From NCBI RefSeq assembly GCF_024713945.1, contig NC_134677.1, forward strand, positions 7,462,001 through 7,526,000: a DNA stretch of 64,000 bases. The letters run 5' to 3'. The notes beneath the pieces were generated by a model, which did no database searches, was not told the DNA's origin, and was given only the letters and a program-made list of their open reading frames with translations. Below are positions 12,601-23,200 of the stretch, in pieces (position 1 is the first letter of the stretch; every line of letters begins with the position of its first letter). The position numbers were made by a program, and so were the translations under genes. Source of the DNA: Dermatophagoides farinae. Taxonomy: Eukaryota > Arthropoda > Arachnida > Sarcoptiformes > Pyroglyphidae.

Positions 12601-13262
12601 TTAAATTTGTCTCGGGTTTGATTCCACTATTTCCAGCAACTTATCATCGTCAATCTCTTGAGGTCGGCCAGATCTGGAAAAAGAAGCGTTGAACACGATA
12701 CGAACAGGAGAAGATGTTGATTCGGAACGAAAAACAGCATGATGTGGAATAAAGTAACTCTCAAGGTCATTTACTTCCACAGCTTGACCGGAAGAAACAT
12801 ATTTCATTAATTCGGAACGATATAATTCATAAGAATTTTGATCATGTAAACGATTAACCAATTTGTTTAGTAACAATAGAGCTTTTGGATAATTTGATGG
12901 AGGACGAATATCAGATATTCCCATTTGAGTGATTTCAATGGATCAATTTTTGTTATTCGTAGGAGCATATAAGATAAGATAAGATATAATAATAAGATCA
13001 CAATGAGGAAGATTAGGAATCACATTAGCATCAATTGAAACTTGAATAACATCAGACTCAAGAACAACAGAGATTTTCTTATTTGACATGGTAACCGAGC
13101 CACCAGAGAAACCAGATAAACATATCGGTGGAGCAGAAACACAATCGTTTAAATTAACTAAATTATTTCGGATTAACGTAAAAGGCGAACATGTATCGAT
13201 TCAGACCATGCATTTACGACCACTGAAATTAATAATGAATGCCGGACAACAGTAACATTAAA
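12601..13262 (-). pseudogene. Decayed BEL/Pao retrotransposon pol fragment
   Basis: Read on the minus strand in one frame, 13262 to about 12960 resembles a retropepsin (a DT-C-SPFTLI motif where DTG or DSG is expected, later GGSV), and 12924 to 12601 resembles the BEL/Pao reverse transcriptase start (NYPKALLLLNKL, YFIPHHAV, PVRIVFNASFSRSG). There are in-frame stops at 13201-13203 and between the two parts near 12955. The protease-RT distance is much shorter than in intact elements, so an internal deletion is likely. The RT core motifs, RNase H and integrase are absent. It sits between the 3' ends of two convergent channel genes and cannot be active. Confidence 0.75.
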
Positions 13263-13297
13263 TTATAAGACATCTATTAAATTAATTATATCAACAA

Positions 13298-13363
13298 ATC
13301 AACAATTATTGTTTTTTAAAAAATTTTATAATCAACAATTATTGTTTTTTAAAAAATTTTATA
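13298..13363. repeat. Tandem duplication, 2 x 33 bp
   Basis: Two identical 33-bp copies, 13298-13330 and 13331-13363, each beginning ATCAACAATTATTG and ending AAATTTTATA. It lies beside the retroelement remnant. Perfect identity implies a recent duplication or an assembly artefact. Confidence 0.9.
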
Positions 13364-13712
13364 ATCACACGTACACGTTTTTGTTGTTCGAATATTAGTG
13401 CGGAAATCGGAAATGAAAAACATGATTGGCTTAAATGAAATATGTAAACAGAGAATGCGCTTGAACCTTGCGGTACACAGATGACATGATGAGAGGGGAA
13501 TAAATTCTGATTAAACGATGATAAAATCAATGAGTCGCTAAACGTGTACACTGAATTAGTCGATTGTGTTCAGCAAGTCATTACCGGTATATTACAATAT
13601 GTATTAAACTCAACACAAGACTGCTTCCATTTGCAAAGCAAATAAATTATGCTGAAACTGGAAAATTGTTTCGATTGTGGAACCACTAATTTTCCTAAAT
13701 AAATTGTGGTCC

Positions 13713-13767
13713 TTCAAATGAGATAATGAATTGGCAAATAATTTGTCAATTCATTGTCTCATTTGAA
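13713..13767. repeat. Near-perfect 55-nt inverted repeat
   Basis: Arms 13713-13733 and 13747-13767 match at 20 of 21 positions as inverted repeats. Inner bases continue pairing (one G-T, then CAAA with TTTG), leaving a 3-nt loop. The total stem is about 26 bp. No open reading frame is involved. Confidence 0.85.
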
Positions 13768-13826
13768 AAATAAACTATTAAGATTAAGATAAAAAACGGC
13801 CATCAGATGAAACAACTTGGTTTTTT

Positions 13827-13832
13827 TTTATT
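13827..13832 (-). terminator. Candidate ERG polyadenylation signal
   Basis: Minus-strand AATAAA about 100 bp beyond the ERG stop codon at 13933, the first canonical hexamer in that direction. Confidence 0.45.
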
Positions 13833-13932
13833 TCAATATAAACATAGAAGCTCGAAGTGACCAAATCAAATGTCAACATCAACATTATTACTTTAAACTG
13901 GAGGCTTTAGCCCAAACATATGTATAATATAT

Positions 13933-16900
13933 TTATAATGCACTTTCATCGAATCGATGACATTTTAATGGTGGTGTAACAAATCGTACTTGCGGTAGGC
14001 TTCCATGTATTGTTGATGATTTTAGCTGATAAATCATTTGATCGGTTCGATTGGTCGTATGATGACATAGTTTTGGTTCCGAATGACTATTTGACATTAG
14101 ACAATTTGTCTCTTCGATATTTGAAATTAGATTCAATGAATTTTCATCACTCGATTCATTGAATGAAATCAATTCTGGTTGAGCTACTGATGCTTTTTCT
14201 CTTATTGTTATTGTAGTGGTTGCTGTCGTTGTCGTTGGCGTCAGTGTAGGTGTTGTTCGATTTTCATCGTGATCAAAAATCGGTGTTGTCGGTTTTGTTG
14301 TTGGATTTTCAATGTTTTTCAATGCTGATAATTCCGGTCCATCCGATTCATTATCGAATTGATCCATATATAAAAGACTTTGACTATTGGCTAATAATTC
14401 CATTTCATTAGTGATTGATAGTAATTCTTTTCCTTCTTCCTTGGAAAAAAATGATTTATCGATATTCGTTTGAATAATTTGTTTCTCATTACAACAACAC
14501 ATACATGGTATCGGTTCTGATTGATTGGTATTTGATTTTTCATTTTTCATTAATCTATATGCTTCTTGTTGTTTGTCGATAGCGTTTTTCTTGATCAATT
14601 CATTCAATTCAATCAATAAAGTTGATATTCTATCCAATCCTTGTCCCATTTGATATTCGATTCTATCCATGCGGCTAGAATCATAGAATTTGGTTTTTTA
14701 ATAAATTTTTTGCATTAAAATTCATTAATGAAAAATTTACCTGAATAATTCTTCTAATTTTAAATCTGTTTTTTGTTGTGAACTGTGGCTGTTATGTAGA
14801 AAACAAGCATCATCAGTGGAATGGCCAGTGGTGGCAGCGTTCTTCATGATTGAACCATCAGGAACTGGATGACAATTTGGTGGTTTCGGATGATCCAAAC
14901 TTAAGGCCGATATTTTATTAAGCTCGGTCATATTGACAACTGATTTGAGGTAGTTTTTCTGGAATGGTTTTTGTAGGTTACAACTGTTTGCAATCGATAA
15001 TGTTCCTTGATTTTTAAAAGTGAAAATTTTTTATGGTGAAGATTTTGAGATTAAAATTTGAAATTCAAAACAATTTATTTACTTTCAAAATTACCAAAAG
15101 TCAAATCAGTAACACTATGTTTTAATTGATCAAGCATTCCTTTTGGATTAAATTGGAATTAGATTTTTTTTTCGTTTTATTCATAAAATAATTTTAAAAT
15201 TTACCTGTCAATGAATTTCCTTCTTGTTGTTTGGATTTAGCTTTTGGAAAATTATAATTAGCTGGCGTAACATCTAGACCGGCTTTTTCTGGACTAAATT
15301 CCAATATGCCGATCCCGGGACCAGTTATACCGGTAAATTTCCGTTGGAATTGTCGTAAACATTCACCAGTTTCATCATAATCACCGGTAATTGGATCAAT
15401 AACAACTTTACTTGAGAAATCTTCATCAATATCATTGGAATTTTGCATTGAATCAAAACAATTTAAAACTTTACAGTCGGTTACCGTTGCTTTACGATCC
15501 AACATACTATTCACACCCAATTGATTCTCATCTCTTAAATTAAAATTTATATTTAAATTTTGATTAAATGACTCGATAAATTCGGGATACATTTCTAATA
15601 CTTGTAAAAGATCTGAACGAGATATTTTATGCAAATCACAGTATGTCAATGCACGAACATCACATTTTGATTTGCCCATTGTGGGCGTTTGTAATGGATT
15701 TTCACCAAAAATGTCATCTTTACCTATGGAAAAATCTTTGAAATTAATTTGAAACTATCAATACACTAAAACATACCTAATGTTTGAACAACAACATCGT
15801 CGATGAGAATTTCAATCGTACCTCTTGCAATGAAATAAAGTGCAACAAGAACATCGCCTTTATGAACTAATGTATCGCCCGGTGGAGCATGTGTAGTTTT
15901 GAACTAAATTTTTAAAAATAAATTATTAATTTAATTCATTCCATTAATCATAAAAAAAGTCGCAATAAGATTAACTTACTCGCATGGAAAAAGCTCGTAA
16001 ACAACCTTGTGAAGCATCTGATGATTATCCAGAAAAAAACAATATAAATTGATGACCAATGGTAATGGTGAAGAGTGAATAATATTTACCTTTAAATGCG
16101 GCACAATTTTGCAAAAGATTACGATTCAAATGTAAACATATGTCGGCTTGTAAAAATTCGGGAAATCCTTTCAACACCATATTCATATCGATACCATTTG
16201 AATATGTCCATGCATGTTGGAAATATTCTTCCAATCGTTTACGTAATGGATTCGGTATCTGATGAAAACGAATGAATTCGCGCACACGTAATAGCTGTGT
16301 GTGATAACGTGCAGTTCCCGAATAAAGTCTTTGTATGATGGCCGAAACATTACCGAATATGGATGCATACATTAGTGCTACAAATGAATTGAGAATAGAT
16401 TATTAGTGAAATTATCATTGATCAATGATTAATTTTGATTTTTGTTCATGAAAATCAAAATCAAACAATTACTTACAACCACAAAGCATGACTAGTATAC
16501 AGAAAATTTTTTCCGTATTTGTTGTTGGTGAAACATTACCAAAACCAACGGATGTTAATGATGAAAATGTAAAATATAATGATGTAATGTAACGTGATTT
16601 GATCGAAGGACCACCCGAACCATCTGGATCTATAAGAGACAAAAAAAAGTTAATAATAATGTCAATTAACCATAATCAATTCAATTGTTGAAATGGGGCA
16701 CCAATGGTAATAAAAATAATAATAATAATATTTACTGTAAAATTGATATGTAGCATTAGCTAAATGATCAAGCCAGCCAATTTTACGTTGTAACATTGGA
16801 CGTTCAGCATTTCCTATTGCATACCTTGGTGGAAAAAAAAATTATCATGATTACAAATCATCAATAATTGAATGAATAAACCAATTACCAGATACATGCT

Positions 16901-19801
16901 AACCAATGTGCAACCTATAGTATTTTTTTGGACGATAAATTATCATTATTATTGGTTAAGTTAATCATTGATATCAAAATGGATTTTTTTTTGTATCATT
17001 TCAATTACCAATGCAAAACCGGCAACCAATAATATCAATACGGCTGCACCATATTCAGAATAGCGATCAATTTTCCTAGCCACACGAACTAAACGTAATA
17101 ATCGTGCTGTTTTGAGCAATCCAATCAATGTTGTTGTCTTTTTTTTGGAATGAATGAACAAAAAAAAAACAGGAAAAATTACAAAAAGAACCGGAAATGT
17201 AATCCCAAATCATAATATATAATGTTTAGATTTGAATTTACCTCATCGGTTTGTGAGCCAAATAATAAAAGATCGAATGGTATGGCAGCAACCAGATCAA
17301 TAATGAACCAACCTTTTAGATAATGTATAGCAATTTTACCTGGATGTATAACCAGCTAAATATCAAAATAATGAAAATGTATCAATTATGATTATCACTC
17401 AACTATTATCATCATCATCATCATGGTAATTATTATTTGATAACCAAAAATATTACATCTTATCTAAAAAACAAAAGTCTAAGTAATGGGAATTGTGTGT
17501 GCGTGTGTGAATTGAATTTAAATGTCAAAAAAAATGGTTGATCATAATGTGACCATTATCTAAATCAGAATTCCGGCTTTCTCTCTTGGAAATTCTAAAT
17601 TCTAGTCGAGAATATTTTAAATGAAATAAATCAATGAGAGGTTTGAATCATGTTTATCTATTTCGATTCATAAACTACAATCATTTATGTGCGTGTTCCA
17701 TATTCGTAGTGTTTTTTTTCTGATTGAAATCCGGTATCATAAAATACTAATACATGTGTGTGTGTGTGTATACGGTATGAAACAAGACAATTATTGCGAA
17801 TCAGTTTAGTAATTTCTCTCTCTCTCTCTCTCTCCGTGTGTGTGTCATATATCTTTGTTGTTGTTGTTATTGTCAAATGAAAACCCGTTCATATGGAACT
17901 AGATTACAGAGAGAAAAAAAAATATTAAAACATTAAGTGAACACAAACACCAAGTGACACACCTAATCGCCGTAACCAGAATGAAATGAAATAAAACGAA
18001 ATAAAACAACAACAACAACAACGACAACGACAATGTTGGTTAGATTATTGTATAGTTTATGGTTATGGCAATCATTCTGTGGTCGTCTTTTGTATTGTCT
18101 AACTATACAACTACCAATGTGGATAGAAAAAAAATGAGGCCGAATTTTTTCGGGTTTTGAATATGAAATTGGACTAATCAGATCGGGTCAGTTAGTTAGA
18201 AAAATAAATGTTATTTTCGGAATCGAATCCCGAAAAGGAAAAAAAATGTGTGTTGAATATTCTTCAATAATTAATAAGACATTATTTTTTTCCTTTTCTT
18301 GACTGATAATTTTTTTTTTAAATTTTCAAAACGATTGATTCATGATAATGACAGACAGAAAAAGAGAAAAAAGAATCGGACGTCATCATAGAAATTTGTG
18401 ATTGGAATTTCAATCAAATTGTCAATCAAACAAAATGTAATCAAATGGATAATGATAATGGTCAGATGAATGGTGGAGTAGTGGTGTGATGACCTATCCA
18501 TCATCAATTGCCAGAATTGATCATTAGCCATAGACCGAGTAATTAGCTTCAGATTGATTGAATGAATGAATGAATGGACTAATCATAATATGATAATTAT
18601 TTGGTTTGTAATCGTGATCAACAATGAAACAAACTATCAACATTAAATCGAATGCTTACCTCATCTTTTTTATTAATATATGTTGTACGAAAATTGATTA
18701 AAATATCGATGATAAACATAACATCGACAAATAGATCGATGACCATTAATGAATTGGATCCATATGAATCTGAACCGATTGTATGATGATTATCATCTGA
18801 TTATTAACCATAATAATAATAACAAAATAACAATAAGAAAAAGCATTCAGAGAAAAATAAATGCAACATACGTGAATTGGCAATGTTTTCATTGAGCAAA
18901 AATGCGGCTGAATATGGTGTGAAAATGGCCGTATAAATAACAAGAATTAAAATGATCCAATCCCATATTGCTTTGAATGGTGAATAATGTAATACTGTTA
19001 GACGTCTATATTTAAAATGTTTGATTGCATCACTTTTTTCATCTTCACTTAATAATGTTCGTGATTCATATTTATAATCCGGTAGATCCGTTCCTAATGA
19101 TAATACCTTTGTTGATCAAACGAAAATGAAAATGAAAAATTAATTAATGGATTTATTTAGTGTTGGGTGAATCTATTTTTGATATAAAAACATACCTGCG
19201 GTATAAGACTAAATCGATGACGGCTTTCTTTATGATATTCTTTGGAATATTCTTTATCCGAACTACGGCGTGAATCACGACGTGAACGTGGTGCTGTAGC
19301 ACAGCTACGTACTTCACCATTCGAATAAATGGATGAATTTATCGATGATTGTTGTTTAGCCCATTGTTGTTGAAGTTTTTTCTGCAACGATGGCGTGGTG
19401 GATGTTGATTCGAATGAATTGTTGTTTGTTGTTGTTGATAGCCATATGTTTTGTGAATTACTGCAGGAATTTGTTGAATGCTGTTGTGGCTGTGTTTGTT
19501 GTTGATGATAATTATTGTTGCTCGAATTGTTATTCGATGATGGCAGATCGACCGCTTGTTGTCTTATTATTCGTGGTGTATTATTTGAATTATTTGTCGA
19601 ACTTGATGTTGGACTAATCTGTGATGATGGTGAAACTTTAATACTGATATCAATATTCGCATTATCCAATGATGATGACTGTTGTTGTTGTTGTTGTTGA
19701 CGATTCATATGATAATTATGTTGATGATGATGATGTGCTAAACGTTCTTTATATTCATTCTCCACTGAAGAGATTTGTAATGACATTTTTGATGATGACA
19801 T
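13933..19801 (-). CDS. KCNH2 (sei-like): ERG-type voltage-gated potassium channel (Kv11, seizure-like)
   Basis: Plasma-membrane K+ channel of the ether-a-go-go family controlling repolarisation. 15 exons, minus: 19196..19801, 18872..19106, 18660..18796, 17242..17355, 17009..17137, 16889..16914, 16736..16824, 16477..16629, 16090..16377, 15980..16017, 15777..15903, 15205..15723, 15095..15139, 14741..15005, 13933..14674; 1170 aa in frame. The N-terminal 200 aa are Gln/Ser/Asn-rich with no PAS/eag domain. The S1 region has [19 protein letters not shown]4 (about 372-385) has [13 protein letters not shown]; the selectivity filter is SVGFG (472-476). S6 and C-linker are present ([20 protein letters not shown]), then the cyclic-nucleotide-binding homology domain ([14 protein letters not shown]) and a C-terminal coiled coil ([20 protein letters not shown]). 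A TAA lies in frame two codons before the ATG, so this start is firm unless an upstream exon is spliced in. Confidence 0.95.
17356..18659 (-). other. Largest ERG intron (1.3 kb)
   Basis: Non-coding DNA between exons encoding S2-S3 parts of the channel. It contains a (TG)n tract near 17754-17769 and a (TC)n tract near 17814-17834. All other introns of this gene are about 45-105 bp. No gene is seen inside. Confidence 0.6.
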
Positions 19802-20068
19802 ACATTAAGAAAATTGCGACTATATTAACACTTCTTTAGGCACAATAATTAAGAGCACATTGAATGGATTGATTTCGAATTTGATTCTGGCGGGATTTTC
19901 TTGTGAATTATTTCAGTCAGTTGAAATTTGTAAACAACTGACTGAATGGCGATGAAATACTATACTGGAATGATGAAAAAAAAAAAAATAAATGGACATT
20001 ATTTTATGAACAAAAAAACAGTTAATTTTCAATTGTTGGTGACAAACACTATGCGCTATGATCACCAT

Positions 20069-20099
<31 letters not shown>

Positions 20100-22042
20100 C
20101 CAAATCATATGACCAAAGAAAATCAGGTCAATTTCCATGGATAAAATGAGATTTTTATAATGATATATGGGTGAATGATGATGATAGTGATTACCACAAA
20201 TGAAAAACGTTCATATCAAACGGTTATTGTTTTCTGTTAAATTCGAAACAATAATAGCCACAACAAACATAAAAACAATATATGTAAAAATCAAAGACAA
20301 CTGCATACACAACGGGTTAAACATAAAGGGAATATACATTTTTCGCTGTCTATCTGGTTGATTTAAAATCAACTTTGCAAACATTCATAGAATAATATAA
20401 ATGTAGATAGAAACGACGATGATAAATAATTAACAATGAATTACCAACGAAACCGACGACTACTACAACAACAACGTTGTCATATCATGTGTCTACTTAT
20501 AAGTGGATCACAAATGACCCTTTCTTGAAATTCTTTGTGAAAATGGAACAATGATGATGATCCAAAATGATTTGACGAGCAAATTTTTTTTTGAGAAAAA
20601 ATTTTTTTTTTCTTTGTCAATTTGTAATGTAGGCGATGTCCGTTCGTCAAATGAAATTATTATCGTTTTTTTTTGATATTTCTGGTTTTTTCAACCAACA
20701 AACAAAACAAAAAGATCTTAGTTGTAGAATGCAACTATCATCGTAATATATGCCGCTATTCACAAAATGAAAACAACAACAAAATTATTGACAAGAGAGA
20801 GTTATTAGTGAGCGTAGAAAATCGAAAAAATTGACGACGACGACGACGAAGAATTTCGTGAAGAAACCAAACGAAAAAAAACCGACCATCAGACCAACAA
20901 TATACCACCTTCATTATGGACTAGGTGTATACACAAGAAACCAATATAAACTTCAAATATACTTCACCTACCTATCTGATGACTGTCTGTTTGCCACATA
21001 CACACACATACATTTCTCAACTACAAAGGTTCGATCATGATTTTTTTTTTGATTTCATTGTTTTCCACTGATCATCATCATCATCATCAATGATAGTCAT
21101 ACGCAGGTTTTCGTTAGAATACCTCAATATCTATCCTATACCTGACTAAATATCCAAAAAGGGAAAGAAAAAAAATCCGTTAATGAAATGGAACCTACAC
21201 CACACACACACACACACACACACACGCACTAATAAAACAATCGTGGAGCGAAAAAAAACCAGGATCGAACCAACAACAAAAGTATTACTATCATGAAAGA
21301 CTAACCATTTTTATACCTGTTTTCATTCCTCCCCTTTCTCACTATCCAATTCCCTTACTCTTGATTATATGAGACACGAATATCTGTAGTAACGTACACA
21401 GACACTAACACCCGTTATTGGTTAACCCGGTTGTCACCAATTCGCCTTGTGATTTAGATTTGGTAATCAAAAAAAAAAAAAAAAAAAAGAATGAATAATT
21501 TGTTCAATATGTTGCTTGTAGGTTGATGGCATTTTCATTTCTTTCTGGATCACATTACAACACTCATATAAAAAGAGATTTCCAGTTTTATCATTATCAA
21601 AATCATTCGAATCATATAGCGTCATCTAATGATGAATGATTCGAATAATTTCTTTTTGTTTTATAATCGATAATAATAATCGATTTGAAAGATAAAAAAT
21701 GATGGTTCATTTTTGATCCAAATCGATCATCATCACCACTAAATGTCATATGAAAGGAAAGACTAATGAATCATAGGGACACAAAGAATGAAACTTTGGT
21801 CCATGGACTCTATTTGGATCAAACAAAATCATTTTTTTAAATGAAAAAAATAACTTTAATTTCAACATAATTTATTTCCGTTTGTAAAAAAAAATTAGTA
21901 ACCATAGTAATCATCATCATTAAAATAAGTGTTTGTTGGTAAAAAAAAAATTTTTTTTGAACATTTTTGTTTTCAGTGCAAATCATACTAAGGTCATTAT
22001 TCTTTTATCAGTCTCCTTTTTTGGCCCACTTTTTTTCTGTAT
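19802..22042. other. ERG upstream / SKA1 downstream region
   Basis: About 2.2 kb without a supported gene. It should contain the ERG promoter and 5' UTR. Notable are a CAC/CAA-rich stretch at 20060-20100, a (CA)n tract at about 21204-21230, a 19-A run near 21471-21488 and AGATGACGC (minus) at 21619-21627. Translations at 19946-20149 and 20831-21040 are low-complexity and not credible genes. Confidence 0.55.
21619..21627 (-). promoter_or_regulatory. AGATGACGC motif near SKA1 3' end
   Basis: Minus-strand TAGATGACGCTAT, about 420 bp past the SKA1 stop and about 1.8 kb upstream of the ERG start. Same core as the sites at 2282, 23192 and 62040. Confidence 0.25.
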
Positions 22043-23063
22043 TTAAATTAATCCATAACGAATCAATTTCGGTGGTTGTCCTCCTCGAATCTCTTTAATT
22101 CGTTTACAATGACGAAGACAGATCAATACTTTTCGCAATGTTGAGTCATTTTTCATCGAACTCAACTCTTTGATATCGTTGATGGTGACAAAATAGATGC
22201 CTGTGTAGAAAAAGTCGTGGACAATTATTATAGAAAAATAAAAGATTAGTCAATTTAGCCTTAATGAATTAATTAATCAATCAAATCAGATGATTAATTG
22301 GTGTCACTTTACCTTTTGTATCGGCATTTTCATGTGATTTATATTCTTGATAACGTTTATATTCCGTTTCTTTCGTTGAATGTAAATCAAATTTTCGAAT
22401 AAACATATATTTGCACATTATCGAATGATTAAATGCATCAACCGATTCATTCAATGTAGAAAGAGTTAATCGACTCAACATATATTTTGGTATTGAATTA
22501 TATTCTGCTTGGGTTAGATGTTCCATCATTGGAAATGGTGATGAATTTGATGATTTGGTTGTTGCCTTCGATGATGGTTTGGTCGCCAAATGGCCATTCT
22601 TTTTATCATTGGTCATCATAATATTCGATTTATTGTTTTTCTTAATCTTTTTCGTATCCATATTTGTATAGGTTACATTTCTTGAAATTGATTTATTATC
22701 CACTCGTTTTTCTTCAGCTGAAAAAAGCAAAAACTTTACTGACAAAGTTTTGATTGAAAATTTGAAAAAAAACTTACTCTTTAAAGCCGGTAAATTTGCT
22801 TCAATATGGCTGACATGATCTTCCAATAATTGCAATATATCTACACAACGTTTGGATTGTATTTCAAATTCATTTTCAGCTTCGTCCAAACATTGATCGA
22901 TTGTATGCAATAAAAATTGAAGGCGACCAATGTTTGCATTCATTTCGATACATTCATTTTTATCGTTTTGATAATAGAAATCCAATAATGCCAATTTGGT
23001 ACTGGAGTTGGAAATTAACTTGTCAAAATATTCAAATAAACCATTTAAATCGGGAGAATCCAT
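22043..23063 (-). CDS. SKA1: Spindle and kinetochore-associated protein 1
   Basis: SKA1 belongs to the SKA complex that couples kinetochores to microtubules; its C-terminal winged-helix domain binds microtubules. Three exons, minus: 22778..23063, 22313..22717, 22043..22200; 282 aa against about 255 in human. The N-terminal 95 aa are helical (SKA-core coiled coil), then a basic Lys/Ser-rich linker. The C-terminal domain shows SIPKYMLSRLTLSTLNESVD, YQEYKSHENADTKG|IYFVT and LRKVLICLRHCKRIKEIRGG, matching the family's PSYMKSRL, DTKGRYF and LRHCRRLSEVRGG landmarks. Reading through the first intron stays open (it adds FFFKFSIKTL), but it has proper GT-AG ends and a pyrimidine tract. A promoter-proximal AGATGTCGC lies about 130 bp upstream. 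Confidence 0.92.
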
Positions 23064-23191
23064 AATGATTTGAATTTTGTTTTTTAAAAATATTGCTATA
23101 GCAGTAAAAAGAATATAACGATTTTTTTCTCACACCTTCAACCTTTCACGAAAAACGTTACACTTTTCGAATATTTTTGATTTCCGTTCAT

Positions 23192-23200
23192 AGATGTCGC
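23192..23200 (+). promoter_or_regulatory. AGATGTCGC motif upstream of SKA1
   Basis: Plus-strand TAGATGTCGCACTA about 130 bp upstream of the SKA1 ATG, in the expected promoter region. Shares the AGATGNCGC core with three other intergenic sites. Confidence 0.3.

Larger units (their letters stand above)
13264..13932. other. Remnant DNA between retroelement and ERG 3' end
   Basis: A minus-strand open stretch at 13339-13551 is in the same frame as the pol remnant and is followed upstream by a Cys-containing segment and a stop. It might be leftover gag/protease sequence, but no motif is secure. The palindrome at 13713-13767 and the ERG polyadenylation signal are also here. Confidence 0.4.

Noticed and set aside
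13660-13695. CFDCGTTNF-like zinc-knuckle reading on the plus strand
   Set aside because: Opposite strand to the retroelement remnant, lacks the His and third Cys, very short.
18208-18238. tRNA T-arm-like GATTCGATTCC on the minus strand
   Set aside because: No D-arm, anticodon stem or acceptor stem can be folded around it.
21245-21262. Minus-strand GGTTCGATCC followed by a T run, resembling a tRNA 3' end
   Set aside because: Stem pairing is mostly G-T and no cloverleaf forms upstream.
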